A stretch of 64,000 bases of DNA, from assembly GCA_949825065.1 (NCBI GenBank), contig OX463862.1, positions 17,581,246 through 17,645,245 on the forward strand, read 5' to 3'. The position numbers and the translations under genes are program-made. Position 1 is the first letter of the stretch. Every line of letters starts with the position of its first letter. This document shows, piece by piece, positions 33,980 through 45,535 of the stretch. The notes under the pieces are model-generated. The model ran no database searches. It was not told the origin of the DNA and saw only the letters and a program-made list of their open reading frames with translations. This DNA is from Odontocerum albicorne. Lineage: Eukaryota; Arthropoda; Insecta; Trichoptera; Odontoceridae.

Positions 33980-36140
33980 TCTGCTATTATTATTATTTTT
34001 TTTCAACCTTTTAGATATCCAATCATTCATTAACAATAAACATTAAAACATAACATGAAGAAAATAATATTTTGTCGTGAAAAACAAACACAGATATTAC
34101 AACGAATAACAGATATGTGGACTATTTGAATAAGTTGCCAGAATCATGAAAGTTTATTGTTTCGTATATTGTTTTTTCATCACTTCATTTTCACAATGAA
34201 AATCAACAATTGAACATAATGTGTCACATATTTAAAAAAAAAAGTGCTGCGTTTCACATAAACAAGTGTTTTTTTTTCTTTCAATATCAATTAATCACAT
34301 TTTTTGTTTATTCAGGAGTGGTTAAAACAAATAGTAATTTATTCAAAAATGTAGAACATGAAGGTTAATTTAGCAACTTAGCATAATATTACCATGAATT
34401 ACAAGAAAATGCATCATAATAAAAAAAAAATATTGAAATATCATCAAATATTCAATCAAACTTGTGATGATAACCAAGAAAACTTTTATAAATTTAAAAA
34501 AAATCAACATTAAATATTTACTTTAATGCCAATATTTTTTTTACATAAAAGACACAACCTGAATCTATTGAATCATTTATTTCTCAAGTCTGAAAATTAA
34601 AAAAAACAACCCATTTTAGTAGAATAAATCAAAACATGAGTATATCTGAATATTATAAATCGAGGTATTGTATAATACCAAAATTGTTATCGACTTTTTT
34701 TAAATACATTTGTGAATGATTGGTAGAAACTGCTAACATGTTTATAAATCCAATTGAAAACTGAATTGTCAAATTGAATCGACTAGTTTTAAACATTGAT
34801 AAATCCGTTTTTAAACTTTTAAGTGTTTTTTTATAAAGCACTCACAAAAAAGGAATGATTTTGATTTTTGTTGCATTTTTTAAGATGTTTCTACATATTA
34901 TATGTTTCGTTCTAGTTTGGAGTTCACTCTAGTTAAAATAAACTAAGTTATAAACTTTCGATATCAAACCTTAGACGCCTTAATCCAAAAGCACTAATGA
35001 ATCAAACGTTTTTTTAAAGATATTAACATTTGGAACTAAACAACTCACACACATATACACATGACTAATATAAATATATGAAAACAATATATATTTATAA
35101 TTTAAATACGATCGTTCAGTTAAAATAATGTAAATTAAATTAAAAACGATTTCAACACATTTAAAAAAAAGTGCTCGGTGTAAAGAAATGTTTAATTGCA
35201 ACACATGAAAAGTGTTCATAATACATCTTGCTGTTAATAATAATAATAAAACATCTTGCTGTTAATAATAATAGAACAATTAAAAAAAATCAAATATTTA
35301 ACATAAATTGCTGTTAAATAAACTTAATAAAACACAAATGAAGCGTATATTAAGCGTAACGATGATGTAAAACAATGCTACAGAATTGGTTTAATTATTG
35401 ACCTGTTTTTTTCCATAAGTTAATGAGAAATCAGGTTTATGTAATTAACTGTGGAGTTATTACCATAAACAATATTTAATAAATTTATTATAAAACGTTC
35501 TGTAAGATTAAAAATGATTTGAAATACTTGGAAAGAAGAAATCGATCGAAATTTGAAATTCTTTTAAAGAAGAAATCAATCGGATTTTGAAATAAACTGT
35601 TTAAATTTTCAAATTATATATTGTTGACAGTGCAATATTTACTCATATATACAATTTTTTTGGAGTGAAACCCCGATTTGCAAACAAACAAGCGAGTTAA
35701 AATTAAACAACAATATATAAAAAGTGACGTATGTAAGTGGTATGTAGAAGGTGTAGGAAAGTAATGAATAATTGGAAAACAACATGAAAATTAAGAGAAT
35801 TTCTTCCCTTTAATAACGTGCTTAAGGTTGTGAATAAATTAGATGTAAAAATATTCGGCCTAATGAAAAGAAAGAATGAAGCAAGAATGTTTATGAGTTT
35901 AGGATAAATATATGAAAATAAAGCTTCATAAATTAGACCACTTAATCACACGGCTTGCCTAGTAAAGTGGTTATATATATCCACAAATGAAAGCTTTGCA
36001 TTGTTATGCAGTTATACTTTGCTATATTTATGATGACAATGATACATGAATGTTGAAAATAATCGATAAAAGTAGAAATATATATAGAAATGCGTCTATT
36101 ACCAAAACTGTGTAGAAATACAATATTGGAACCTATCCTC
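33980..36140. other. AT-rich intergenic region, no gene seen
   Basis: About 2.1 kb free of the repeat families that fill the rest of the window, with many poly(A)/poly(T) runs. No coding frame was recognised. Confidence 0.5.
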
Positions 36141-36147
36141 TGATAAC

Positions 36148-36335
36148 CCTATGTGGCTTAGTTGATAAAACGCCTGATTTCCAGCCTGGGATTTCCGTTG
36201 GAATCAAAATTACTTTAAAAAAGGGTTCTTATTTTGTTTTTACTTAAGGCGCCTTAAACAGTTTTCTGGTTGGTTGGAGGATATTGCCAAGTTGTCCTTA
36301 AAACGAAAGTGTAGTAGAACACAATACAATCCTAG
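36148..36335 (+). repeat. SINE-A
   Basis: TATGTGGCTTAGTTGATAAA, ACGCCTGATTTCCAGCCTGG, then TTTTCTGGTTGGTTGGAGGA and AACGAAAGTGTAGTAG. Confidence 0.7.
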
Positions 36336-36579
36336 GAATAACTACGAGATATCGTAGAATTAAATGTTTCTTTATAAGAACAAACGAATAAATGAAATAT
36401 AAAGCGGTTTGGGCAAGTCATATGAATGCGATATGATAAATACATAAAAAAATCTTTAAGAAAGTACTTTTAAGAAGCTAAATTACATAAACGCACCATT
36501 TGCAACGTTGAAATGAAATTTTAAATAAAAAACTCTAAAAAAAAACTAATTAAAATACTGTGTAACTTACATACATACC

Positions 36580-37010
36580 ATCACACAATTTCCTTTCAGA
36601 GTAGGCCGAGTAGTCGTCACACATCATTCACCTCTTCTACAACCATACACCTTCTCTCATAATTTCTACAATTTATGTGACTTTCTACGTTTTCTTCTTT
36701 CAACATATCATTCACTTAATCCAACCATATCTTGTTTGGTCTTCTTCTACCACGCCTTCCACTCACATTTGTATTATATATTCGTTTTGTTAGTCTTGCT
36801 TCATTCATACATTATACATGCCCAAACCAAATCAGAGTGCTGTTCTTCATCTTAATTAACAAATCAGCAATGAGTTCACATTTATCCATAATCATTTTAT
36901 TCCATATTCTGTCATACAATGTTCCCCCATGTATTATTTCCAGTGCACGGATTTCTACAGTATTTATTTGGTTCCTTTCAATTTTTTTTCACGTCCGCAA
37001 TCAATAACCT
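36580..37010 (-). mobile_element. RTE-type LINE 3' end
   Basis: CATACCATCACACAATTTCC starts the inverted 3' end; it continues upstream in the element to TTCAATTTTTTTTCACGTCC. The protein frames are broken. Confidence 0.7.
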
Positions 37011-37110
37011 AATTTAATTTAATTCACATTATTTATATTATGTATATTTAAGACAGAAACACTGGAAGTTAATCGTTATTTGTTTAATTAAACACTATTT
37101 ATTCCACTTC

Positions 37111-37248
37111 ATATAACGGTATAACCCTATCGGTTATACTGATTTCAAGGTTTTCACCTCATCATCAGAGGAGCACAAACAAGTCTTTTTTATGATCCCC
37201 TGATGGTGACGTAAAAACATTGAAACCGGTTGGGTTCATACCGTTATA
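37111..37248. repeat. Imperfect inverted-repeat element, possible MITE or Penelope-like end
   Basis: ATATAACGGTATAACCC at 37111 is mirrored by GGGTTCATACCGTTATAT at 37232. The arms stay partly complementary for about 60 bp. Both strands have a CTGATG followed by a GAAA further on, and an 8-bp perfect stem GGTATAACC/GGTTATAC lies in the left arm. Confidence 0.55.
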
Positions 37249-37554
37249 TAAACAACGTCCGACTAAAATTACAGTGTAATTTCCAATTTTCATTTATTTA
37301 CCTCAATATTTTGAAAATTTCCTTCTAAACATTTATTTATGTACTAAAAAAATAAAACGAATTCATAATGCTAAAGTTAGGAATCAAATATTTTAGCACG
37401 TTTCACAAAAAGACGACAGACCAGAAAAAATGTATTCGATTGTTAGAAATCATAATTTATATGAGAATAAATTAATGATATTGAATTCAAAATTCAACAA
37501 ATAATGGAATTTATGTGCTATTTAAATGGGACCATATCTGCTCTTCTAAGAATT

Positions 37555-37765
37555 AAATGGATTTTTTGTTTTAGATTGAACCTATTATGCTAAACTTTCA
37601 GATGGAACCTTATGTGCTAAGGTTTTAAATGAAACCTATTGTGCCATTTTTTTTAAATGGAACGTTTACTATTTATGTTTTAGACAGGACCTATTGTGCT
37701 AAGGTTTTAGATATAGCTCGTTGTGCTAAGAGTTTAAATGGAACCATATTTTAGATGGAACACTA
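37555..37765. repeat. Degenerate minisatellite, about 32-36 bp
   Basis: Units resembling TTTTAGATGGAACCTATTGT, GCTAAGG repeat about six times with frequent changes. Confidence 0.7.
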
Positions 37766-37769
37766 TACG

Positions 37770-38790
37770 CTATTACAATGTATAGTTGAAGCTATATAAT
37801 ATGGCATATAAAGTTATCTAAGTCAGTACTCTTCAAACTTTACTTCCGAACCAGTGATGGTCCACGAAGAGTTTGTTACTGAGCCGCGTCGATACAAAAT
37901 TCCTTTTTTTTTTTTCAATTTAATTTATCATTGTAATTTGTTATCATTGCAATTTATCATTGTTTTTTTCTTACTAATTCAGTTTAAAAATAGTAATATT
38001 TTTGAATTTCATTATCTACGTTATAAAATTATTTAAAAAAAACTACTCCGCGATGAATTAGAAAGAACTAGTTTGTGTACATAGAAAGTTGAGAAGCACT
38101 GATCTTAATGACTTTTTAATACACAAAGACATTTTTGTGGTATAACTTCATAAGATTCATATGGTACTTAATAAATTTGGTAGTTATACATTTATAAGAT
38201 TTTAGATAAAGCATTCTTAAGGTTGTAAAAATGTAATTGGAAGATTATGTTAATGAGACACGAGTTTTATTATACAGTGGGTATAATCTTTCATACTTCA
38301 CATAACCTTTCTCTTCTCATTCGATAATACGCTTTCTCTAAATCTACAAAAGGCCCTTTACACAAATATTTCTCAAATATGTTATATAACGTAAATATAC
38401 AGTCCATACATTAGTTATCACCAAAAAACACCTTGCGTTCAATATACTTTTATTTCAGCTTTTTTTTCTCACTCTCAACCAAAGTTCTTGCATTTAATAT
38501 TACTTCTAAAATCAATACACTGATGACATGTGAATTTAATTCAGTTAAATTCGACTCCACTACCACCCAATAATACCAAATAGGTTCATATCCAGAGCGT
38601 TCTATACTTGAAGATATGCATACGTTATTTTTTCGTGAGCGCGACGTCACTTAGTGACGAAGAAGGAACTGTCCAAAGTGACTTTTTCTTCAGTGGTGAC
38701 CCGCCTTAGTGTGAAAATAATAGTAGAGATGTCATACTTAAGGTTTGACGTCAAGGGAGAAGGACAATGATTCGCAGCGCAGTAAATAAA
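37770..38790. other. No recognised gene
   Basis: AT-rich to about 38440. A less AT-rich piece with GACGTCACTTAGTGACG-like symmetry lies near 38640-38760; unidentified. Confidence 0.35.
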
Positions 38791-38794
38791 TGTA

Positions 38795-38975
38795 TTGTAG
38801 TGTATATTTATACCATGCGGCAATCTTTTCCAATCAACCAGAAATATGTGAGTAAGGCTTTAAGTCGAAACCAAACAGGAAGGCTTTTAATAAAATCTTG
38901 GTTTTAACGGGAATCGACCCCTTAACCCCCGGGTTAGGAGACAAGCGTCTTACCAACTAGGATACGAATATCGTC
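38795..38975 (-). repeat. SINE-A
   Basis: CCATGCGGCAATCTTTTCCA, ATCAACCAGAAATATGTGAG, GGGAATCGACCCCTTAACCC, GACAAGCGTCTTACCAACTA. Confidence 0.75.
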
Positions 38976-39775
38976 AATTCTTATAAAATGGGTTACGGCC
39001 TCGAGTTAAAATAACCCAAAAAGTTGCGAATGCAGCAAAACTATCATTTGACGTCACTATATCGTAGTAACCAATCGGTCCCAAGATATATGATACGATA
39101 GACAATTCCTCGTGATCAAGTATGATGGAAGACACATGTGTGTATATTGATTAAATGTGTGCAAGCTGTTGCACTTCATCAAACATAATTCTTGACAGAA
39201 TAAACACAAAGTTGCGCTGGGAAGACGATTAAAGTTCCAAGACGATCGACGTTTTAACCTGCAGCAGCTCTCGATTAAGTAATTTTTTTTTTCGATACCA
39301 CTATTTTGCATTGCTTAAAGCACTATGGAAATTTATAAGAACATGCATATATGTATTTAAGGCTGAATGGAGATCTTTTCGGAAACTATTAAATCGGTTA
39401 CCATCACAGTAAAAACAAAATGTGATCTTGTGAACTGAATTAAAATGTTATTCTATCATTTATTTCCGTGTCCGCTCCATCAACCATACCAAGTGTTTCC
39501 AGTAGAAGGCAATGGAGATCGCCCTATCACTCAAGTCTTACCTATATCATGTATTCTCGATGTTTGGACAAACCAGCATGTTTTGTGAGTCCTGTACATC
39601 TCCAACATCTATGTTAATGCAATCCTACTAGCACTCAAGAAATCCCATTACTGCATGATCACCTTCCACCTATCCACCAGTCTATTCCGTGCTCTCCAAG
39701 TAGGCTAAGGCAGTTGATCTCCAGAAGCCGTCTTTTCCGAGCCTCAACATATTGTTCTATAAATTAGAGTAAGGA
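38975..39775. other. Unassigned stretch; decayed coding-like part at 39480-39740
   Basis: 39480-39740 is less AT-rich and could be eroded LINE ORF sequence, since a LINE fragment follows at 39778. No motif was recognised. Confidence 0.3.
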
Positions 39776-39777
39776 TT

Positions 39778-39862
39778 CTTCTTCCCAGTGTCATGTCAGG
39801 TCCCCCCAACGTTGAATATCACCTGAGAATAGGCATCTTTATCCCCGGCAGCCCGAAAAAGA
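39778..39862 (-). mobile_element. LINE 3' sliver, same family as 3.0 and 14.1 kb
   Basis: CTTCTTCCCAGTGTCATGTC, AGGTCCCCCCAACGTTGAAT and CCGGCAGCCCGAAAAAG are the inverse of the last 85 bp of those copies. Confidence 0.85.
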
Positions 39863-40139
39863 GGACAAGAAATAGATTACTTCAATAAAGATTTGTGAAT
39901 TTGCTGTCTTATTTTGTTCATTTTCGTACGTAGGTGTCCATTGTGATCTATAAGCTACTCCACGTTTCAAAAAACTGAAATTATTCTCTCGTCATGCTGA
40001 ACAACTTTTCCGCACGTTCCTGCGAATATTCCTTGTGTTATAAAGGTTTTCACACTTTGAGAATTTAATATACTCGTATATGATCATGCCATGATTTTTT
40101 AAGTTTAATACATATATACGTATTTTCTTATACTAATAA

Positions 40140-40330
40140 AAGAACAATTTATAGCGTCGTTTTGGAGACTTTCTTTAGATTAGAAACGTTTAGATTTTTT
40201 CGGTTAGAGACGCTTATAGACTTTCCTCAAGGGTGCTCTAATTCGGAACCCGAAACCACTATTATTAATAAATTAGCTAAAAATATTACAAAAAAATAAC
40301 AAATCGTATGTAAAGATAGGAAGGTGGTAG
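40140..40330 (-). repeat. Repeat E fragment
   Basis: Inverted blocks of repeat E: TTTATAGCGTCGTTTTGGAG, TTCGGAACCCGAAACC and GATAGGAAGGTGGTAG. Confidence 0.5.
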
Positions 40331-40377
40331 CTTGTATATATTAATTTTCTTAATCTTTTATCATTCAATTCACGACG

Positions 40378-40592
40378 ACAACCGTGGCCAAGTTGGTAAG
40401 ACGCTTGTCTCCCAATTCGCCGGTTGCTGGTTCAAATCCCGCTGGAAGCAAGATTTAAAAAAAAAGAATTCCAGTCTGGTTATCACTTAAAGCCTCTTTA
40501 ACATATTTTTGGTTGGTTGGAAGAAATTGTCACAAGGCAACAAACCCACCATGTTGTACTGTATTTAACAAAAGTGTAATACAATACAGAAG
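40378..40592 (+). repeat. SINE-A, near complete
   Basis: CCGTGGCCAAGTTGGTAAGA, CGCTTGTCTCCCAATTCGCC, GGTTCAAATCCCGCTGG, poly(A) linker, TGGTTGGTTGGAAGAAATTG, then AAAAGTGTAATACAATACAG. Confidence 0.85.
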
Positions 40593-40606
40593 GAACTATG
40601 TTACTA

Positions 40607-40821
40607 TAGTTCGGAAATTCTAGGATGAGTCCTGTGACAGCTCACAAATTGGCCCCAATACAACCTTATGTAATGTATTTACCTAAATAACTTGCTATTT
40701 ATTAGAATTGAGGCTTATATTAAAGTTGATAAAATAATTAAAATTACTGAACGTCGTTACAAGGTTGTATCGGGGCAAATTTGTGAGCTGTCACAGGACT
40801 CATCCTATATTTTCTGAACTA
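40607..40821. mobile_element. MITE with about 57-bp TIRs, TA-flanked
   Basis: The left arm has AGGATGAGTCCTGTGACAGC then TCACAAATTGGCCCC. The right arm is its near-perfect inverse, and the homology runs out to GTTCGGAAAT/GTTCAGAAAA at the ends. It is flanked by TA at 40605-40606 and 40822-40823. Length about 215 bp, no coding capacity. A related locus at about 48925 (minus strand) lacks it. TA target suggests a Tc1/mariner-type helper. Confidence 0.85.
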
Positions 40822-40823
40822 TA

Positions 40824-41015
40824 TATTGTCCTATACTTAAACAACATAATATATCGTGACATGAAAGGACGGAGTGTACCGGACTATGAACCGGCCAGGA
40901 TAGAGACGTTTTGTGTCATTTCAAAAACCGGAGAAGGGCTGAGAAAGATAGCAGGAGCTTTGAAGGGAGCCCGCCAGGTTGTACTGTGTACAACAAAAGC
41001 GTAATACAATACAAT
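40824..41015 (+). repeat. Downstream extension shared with 48.8-48.9 kb, ending in a second SINE-A tail
   Basis: ACTATGAACCGGCCAGGATA, GAGACGTTTTGTGTCATTTC, GGAGAAGGGCTGAGAAAGAT correspond to the inverse of 48780-48925. It ends CCCGCCAGGTTGTACTGTGT, ACAACAAAAGCGTAATACAA, which is again a SINE-A 3' end. Confidence 0.75.
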
Positions 41016-41535
41016 CTTTCTACGTGGCGACCCATCTAAATGCTCCTTTCTCCATTTTCTTTCAATCTGTATTCTTCCTAATGTCCTTCACATATAATTA
41101 TTCTACTTAAAAAAACTATTCTAATTGGACATGTAAACTGTATCAACAATATAATACAAAAAAATTCACTTACACAACATTACAAATTTGAAACAATAAT
41201 GTAAAAAATTTAAATAAATTACAATTCGTACAAAAAAATATTTATGTATTTATTGCTCTCAATTTCAAACGTTAAGTCTGGATGTATTATTATATAAATA
41301 ATCTTATGCTTTCTTCGAATATATATTGAGATTTATGAGCATGTATTTATCTTGAATATAAAAATTGAGTTCATACAAAATATATTTTAATACAATTTAG
41401 CTTTTCTTTTTTCTTTTCTTTTTTCAAAGATTACTTACTGAGTTTTTTTTTCACATCAACAAAAACAAAACGTGGATTGACTTGTTTTTGTAACAACGTG
41501 ATATTCGTCAGAATGTAAATTCAATATATTAATAA
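41015..41535. other. Mostly AT-rich, no gene
   Basis: 41020-41100 resembles an RTE LINE block (CGACCCATCTAAATGCTCCT). The rest was not identified. Confidence 0.35.
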
Positions 41536-41539
41536 TCAT

Positions 41540-41720
41540 CTTTACCATCTCGTCTTATCCCTATTGGGGTTGACAAAGAGAAAATATATTTACTTCATTC
41601 TATCCTGGCATACATCTTTTGCTACTGCCACATCCATACACTTCGTCATACGTACTATTCCTATTCATCTTATTTCGTATGATACCTTTCAACATATTCG
41701 AAATGGTAGTTCGGAATTAT
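41540..41720 (-). mobile_element. RTE-type LINE 3' end
   Basis: TTACCATCTCGTCTTATCCC, TATTGGGGTTGACAAAGAGA, inverted terminus. Confidence 0.6.
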
Positions 41721-41819
41721 TGAAGAGCGTGGCCGGGAGACAGTATTGTTTTTTGTCTCATTAATCAAGCTTTTGGGTTTAAATCACAGGGATTCACATT
41801 ATCGGACGTAAAGAGCCAA

Positions 41820-41895
41820 CAATATACCATCGGGAATCGAATACGATATCCTCGGGTGGAGTCAAGCGTTTTACCAACCAGATCGCGAAGGTCGG
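41820..41895 (-). repeat. SINE-F or SINE-A head
   Basis: ACCATCGGGAATCGAATACG, GTTTTACCAACCAGATCGCG: inverted B box then A box. Confidence 0.6.
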
Positions 41896-41899
41896 ATAC

Positions 41900-42475
41900 G
41901 TTTTTTTTTATGATAAAAGTTTTCACTCTTCATTTAAAATTTATTTAATTTGGTCACGCTATTTTTTCTTGGTTTTTCCTAACTTTTCGTATCTTTTGTA
42001 TTGCTTGTATGAACAATTTGTAAATCTTTCATTCTTTCTGCGTAGCTGAAACATCTCAATCATTCTTTCTTCATCTTAAGTACTGCCGCATTCTTTCCTG
42101 CCACATTACCGAATCTTCGAGTTAACAACTATTTGATTACGCACGCACAAGTTCGTCATCGCGTGTGTCGGCAATATTACCCAGTACGTCAAGAAGCAGC
42201 AATACTCGCACACTTTAAGTGTATCGTTACCAAACGAACTCTTTTGAATTTTAGTACCCCATTGGTGTTTCCCTGTCGCAACACGCCATTCAACATTTTC
42301 ATAATTAATAAAACGTTCAACACAATTGAAAGAGTTCAAATTTAATTTCTGAGACATTAATTTTCGTCTCAACATCCCATACGTGCTTGAATACGATCTC
42401 TCAATGGAATAACAACATAAACCTTAAACTCGCAGAAAGAAGGATTATATTTAATTAAATATTTCTTTATAAGAC
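41900..42475. other. No recognised gene
   Basis: 42120-42420 is less AT-rich with frames open on both strands for 70-89 codons, but no family was recognised. Confidence 0.3.
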
Positions 42476-42484
42476 TACCCATGC

Positions 42485-42795
42485 ACCATATTGTTGATAG
42501 CTTCGATATATTGGGTCAAATTGGTTTCCACACTCCTGCTAGAAACACACGAAAACTTTTACAATTGAAATGTATTAATTAATTGTGTGAATGTTACAGT
42601 TGGGTAATACTATGTTTGATTTGGTAGATATTATTAATGTAGATGTTGTTGTGTTCAGGAGGGTCCTCCTCCGGTATTCCCCCAGTCTTAGGCCATTACT
42701 GGGAGATTGGTTATTCCATCTTCATTTTGATGTATTGTTTTCTTTTTGTAATGCAATTAACTTTGTAAATTCTTCGATTGTCTTTGATTGATTGT
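42485..42795 (+). mobile_element. LINE ORF2 C-terminal fragment
   Basis: DILGQIGFHTPARNTRKLLQ followed by a damaged continuation is the familiar end of a non-LTR reverse-transcriptase ORF. Confidence 0.6.
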
Positions 42796-42839
42796 ATTTG
42801 AGCATTTTTCTTTCTTTCAGTATTGTACTATACGTAGCA

Positions 42840-43055
42840 TTTTATTGTGTTACGCTTTCGTTGTATACAGTACAACCTGGCGGGTTTATTGCCATGCGGC
42901 AATCAATATTTTTTAACCAACCAAAAATACGTTACAGAGATCCTAAGTGAAAAACAGATGAGAATCTTAAAAAAAATTGGGTTCCAATGGGAATTGAACC
43001 CGCAACCTCCGGGCTGGAAGACTAGCGTCTTACCAACTAGGCCACAGAGGTCGTC
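42840..43055 (-). repeat. SINE-A, near complete
   Basis: GTTACGCTTTCGTTGTATAC, AGTACAACCTGGCGGGTTTA, GGGAATTGAACCCGCAACCT, CGTCTTACCAACTAGGCCAC. One of the best-preserved copies. Confidence 0.85.
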
Positions 43056-43560
43056 ATATCGTAGGCCGTATGTGTTATGAATTGTGCTGATTATTTTAAT
43101 GTTTTACCTTTTATTTAGTAAATATTGCAATTCTTTTAAAATGACACTTATTCATGTTTAAATTGAAGAACTATAACCACGAGTCCGAGTTTCGAAATAT
43201 ACTTCAATGTTCGAAATAACTTTCACATTACGTCAATGTTTCACATTATGTACAGGTTTCCCCATGTCAACTCCTTCACCTGATCACTCCATCTTACTGG
43301 CAGAGTGACTCTTCTTTATGGCACATATCCTTTGGTCATAAATTTTTTCAGGTTATTTGACTCACGTCTGAAAATGTGCCTAAAAATCTACAGAAGAGGA
43401 CTTATTGAAGACAACCGTACCGTAACATTTAGTTCTTAGAGTATGGAGACATACGTTCTTCTGGCAGTCCACGGGATTCTCAGAATCCAACGCCAGCACC
43501 CCACCTCAAAGAAAAATTAAATAAATAAATTTTTGAGGTGTCCGTGAAAGAAGATTTGCT
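43055..43560. other. Unassigned; part may be eroded LINE
   Basis: 43250-43480 looks like worn coding sequence but gives no motif. Confidence 0.3.
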
Positions 43561-43564
43561 AAGT

Positions 43565-43868
43565 GTTCTTTGGTAGTATAGTGATTGATTGTCTTTTTTA
43601 GATCTTCAATTGCTTAGACGTACTTTTGATCTTGTATTTCTTTATAAAGTCTTGAATGGTCTTATGGACTCACTTGCAACTTTGGAACGTATTGATTTTA
43701 GTGTTCTCTCTGACTTTCTCAGGAGATTTGCTTTGTTTAGTATAGCTACATTTAGAAGTAACATCGGCTTCTGTTACCCAGTAGTAATAATGTGTTCAGA
43801 GTACAACGCGGTAGCTGACTTGAATGTGGGCATATTTATTTGAACACTTTAAAGAATTTAGGAGGGTG
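43565..43868 (+). mobile_element. Non-LTR LINE ORF2 C-terminus, interrupted
   Basis: DLQLLRRTFDLVFLYKVLNG, LMDSLATLERIDFSVLS, then FRSNIGFCYPVVIMCSEYNA. This is the C-terminus of a jockey/CR1-like LINE protein. It is cut by a second LINE at 43883. Confidence 0.8.
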
Positions 43869-43882
43869 GTGGCTGAATTGAA

Positions 43883-44614
43883 ATAAGACAAACATCATGA
43901 AACAGAGTAGAGGAATAGGCAATTGGTCCACAAGGTAACATTAGATCCAAGGATGAATATGACTTTGAGGTAGTAGTTGAGTTCATTTACCTAGGTTCAA
44001 CTATAACGAATGAAAACGAAGAGCATGCTGAGATTAAGAGAATATTCACAACAGGGAACAAAACATTCTTCTCCCTACTGCCGGTGTTCAAGTCCAGAAG
44101 TGTCTATAGAAAAACCAGTCACCCTATATAAAACAGTGGTGGTATATGGACGCGAGGAAGGACAGTGGTGTCATACGGATGCGAAACATGGACACTGACA
44201 GCTAAATCCGCCGAGTTGCTGGATGCCTTCGAAAGAAGAGTACTACGTAGGATCCTGGGCCCCGTGAATGACGGCGAAACCTGGCGAATACGACACAACG
44301 ACGAGCTGTATAATATCTACAAAGCTCCCAGCCTATCTGTACATGTCAAACTGAGCAGATTGAGATGGGCCGGACATGTGCAGAGAATGCCGTCATCGCG
44401 AGCACCCAAAAGAATCCTGGAAGGACACCCGGGTGGGAGAAGGAGAGTGGGCAGGCCAAGGATGCGATGGGAGGATGAAGTTGAGAGGGATGCAACCCGG
44501 TTGCTGCAGGCGCAGGATTGGAGGGTCGATGTGGAAGACAGGAGGAGTTGGAGGCGAAGATTTACGGAGGTCAAAGCTCGATATGGGCTGTAAGACCATT
44601 GAAAGAAAGGAAAA
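43883..44614 (+). mobile_element. LINE inserted in a LINE, 14-bp TSD
   Basis: It codes for the RT C-terminal region (EYDFEVVVEFIYLGSTITNE), then after a lesion VVSYGCETWTLTAKSAELLD, RRVLRRILGPVNDGETWRIR, LRWAGHVQRMPSSRAPKRIL, VGRPRMRWEDEVERDATRLL. The last 140 codons (44165-44593) are open. The 14-bp GGTGGCTGAATTGA is repeated exactly at 43869-43882 and 44615-44628. Confidence 0.9.
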
Positions 44615-44629
44615 GGTGGCTGAATTGAC

Positions 44630-45065
44630 CCACTGACACGACGGAACTGTGCATAAGATGAACACTGGTAATTTAGATTTCAATCCTTGGTATTATTCAT
44701 AAATTACGTTTCGTGTTAAAACCTTTCTTTTAAGTGTTCTTTTAAATAAACATTTGATAAAATACTTTTCCACTACACGACTTTCGGAAAGCAATCTCTC
44801 CAGATTGAATTGCCTGATTCATAAAAGAATATATTAAAGATAAGATCATGTTCAATAAATGAACAATTAAACAAATAAATAATCTTATCGGACTAAGAAC
44901 TGTTGAGTGGAAAATCTGTAATTGGAATACACGTGAATAAACATGCCCGTACTCATTTCCGTTTGATAATATTTTTTCATTTATTTAAATGACACGACAA
45001 AATAAATAAAATAGTTACGAAAAAGACAACCTAATTTACCAAAGGTTTCAGCTTTAACTTTGTGG
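44630..45065. other. No recognised gene
   Basis: AT-rich; the first part is probably the remainder of the host LINE 3' end. Confidence 0.35.
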
Positions 45066-45069
45066 AACA

Positions 45070-45242
45070 TTTTTTTTTGTTTTAAAGAATAGATATGACC
45101 GAATTCATAGCCATTCTTATACCCCCGAATATTATGCGGAAAAAATATCGTGAGTCATTCGAGGAGAGTAGTACAGCGCGGGGTTCAAACTGACGGTCTT
45201 CGTTACGGAAGTCTAATGCGTTACCGCGCGCCATGCACCTCG
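45070..45242 (-). repeat. SINE-B
   Basis: AAGAATAGATATGACCGAAT, TACCCCCGAATATTATGCGG, then TGCGTTACCGCGCGCCATGC. Confidence 0.75.
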
Positions 45243-45284
45243 ATAATGAAATATTGAATAATAAATTACTTTGTATATATTACA

Positions 45285-45535
45285 CAATCATATATAGGGA
45301 ATCACCCTCTGGTCTACATACCAACTTACAGAACGAATATCATTGCTAAACATTCAGTCACGCGTGGTATAAAGATATTTAACCAGCTGAATGACACTGT
45401 GGATATATTCTCGGCACCGCCTAGCAGTATGAGAAGAATCCTGGCTGATATTCTTCCTAACGAATAAGCTAACGCTAGAAGCAGGCCCTCTTTGTGTAAC
45501 AGGAGAAATCCGTGCAAAGTGAATAAAAAAAACAT
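45285..45535 (+). mobile_element. LINE ORF2 C-terminus (same family as 62.0 kb)
   Basis: HPLVYIPTYRTNIIAKHSVT, RGIKIFNQLNDTVDIFSAPP, SSMRRILADILPNE then stop. A second copy lies inverted at 61945-62340. Confidence 0.8.

Noticed and set aside
37130..37195. Working hammerhead ribozyme on the minus strand
   Set aside because: CTGATGA and GAAA are present, but the first stem-II pair is U-U and the stem III pairing required beside GAAA is absent. Kept only as a lead.
40378..40450. Genuine tRNA gene
   Set aside because: A- and B-box-like motifs are present, but this and the many similar heads are followed by a shared SINE body and A-rich tail, and the cloverleaf is degenerate.
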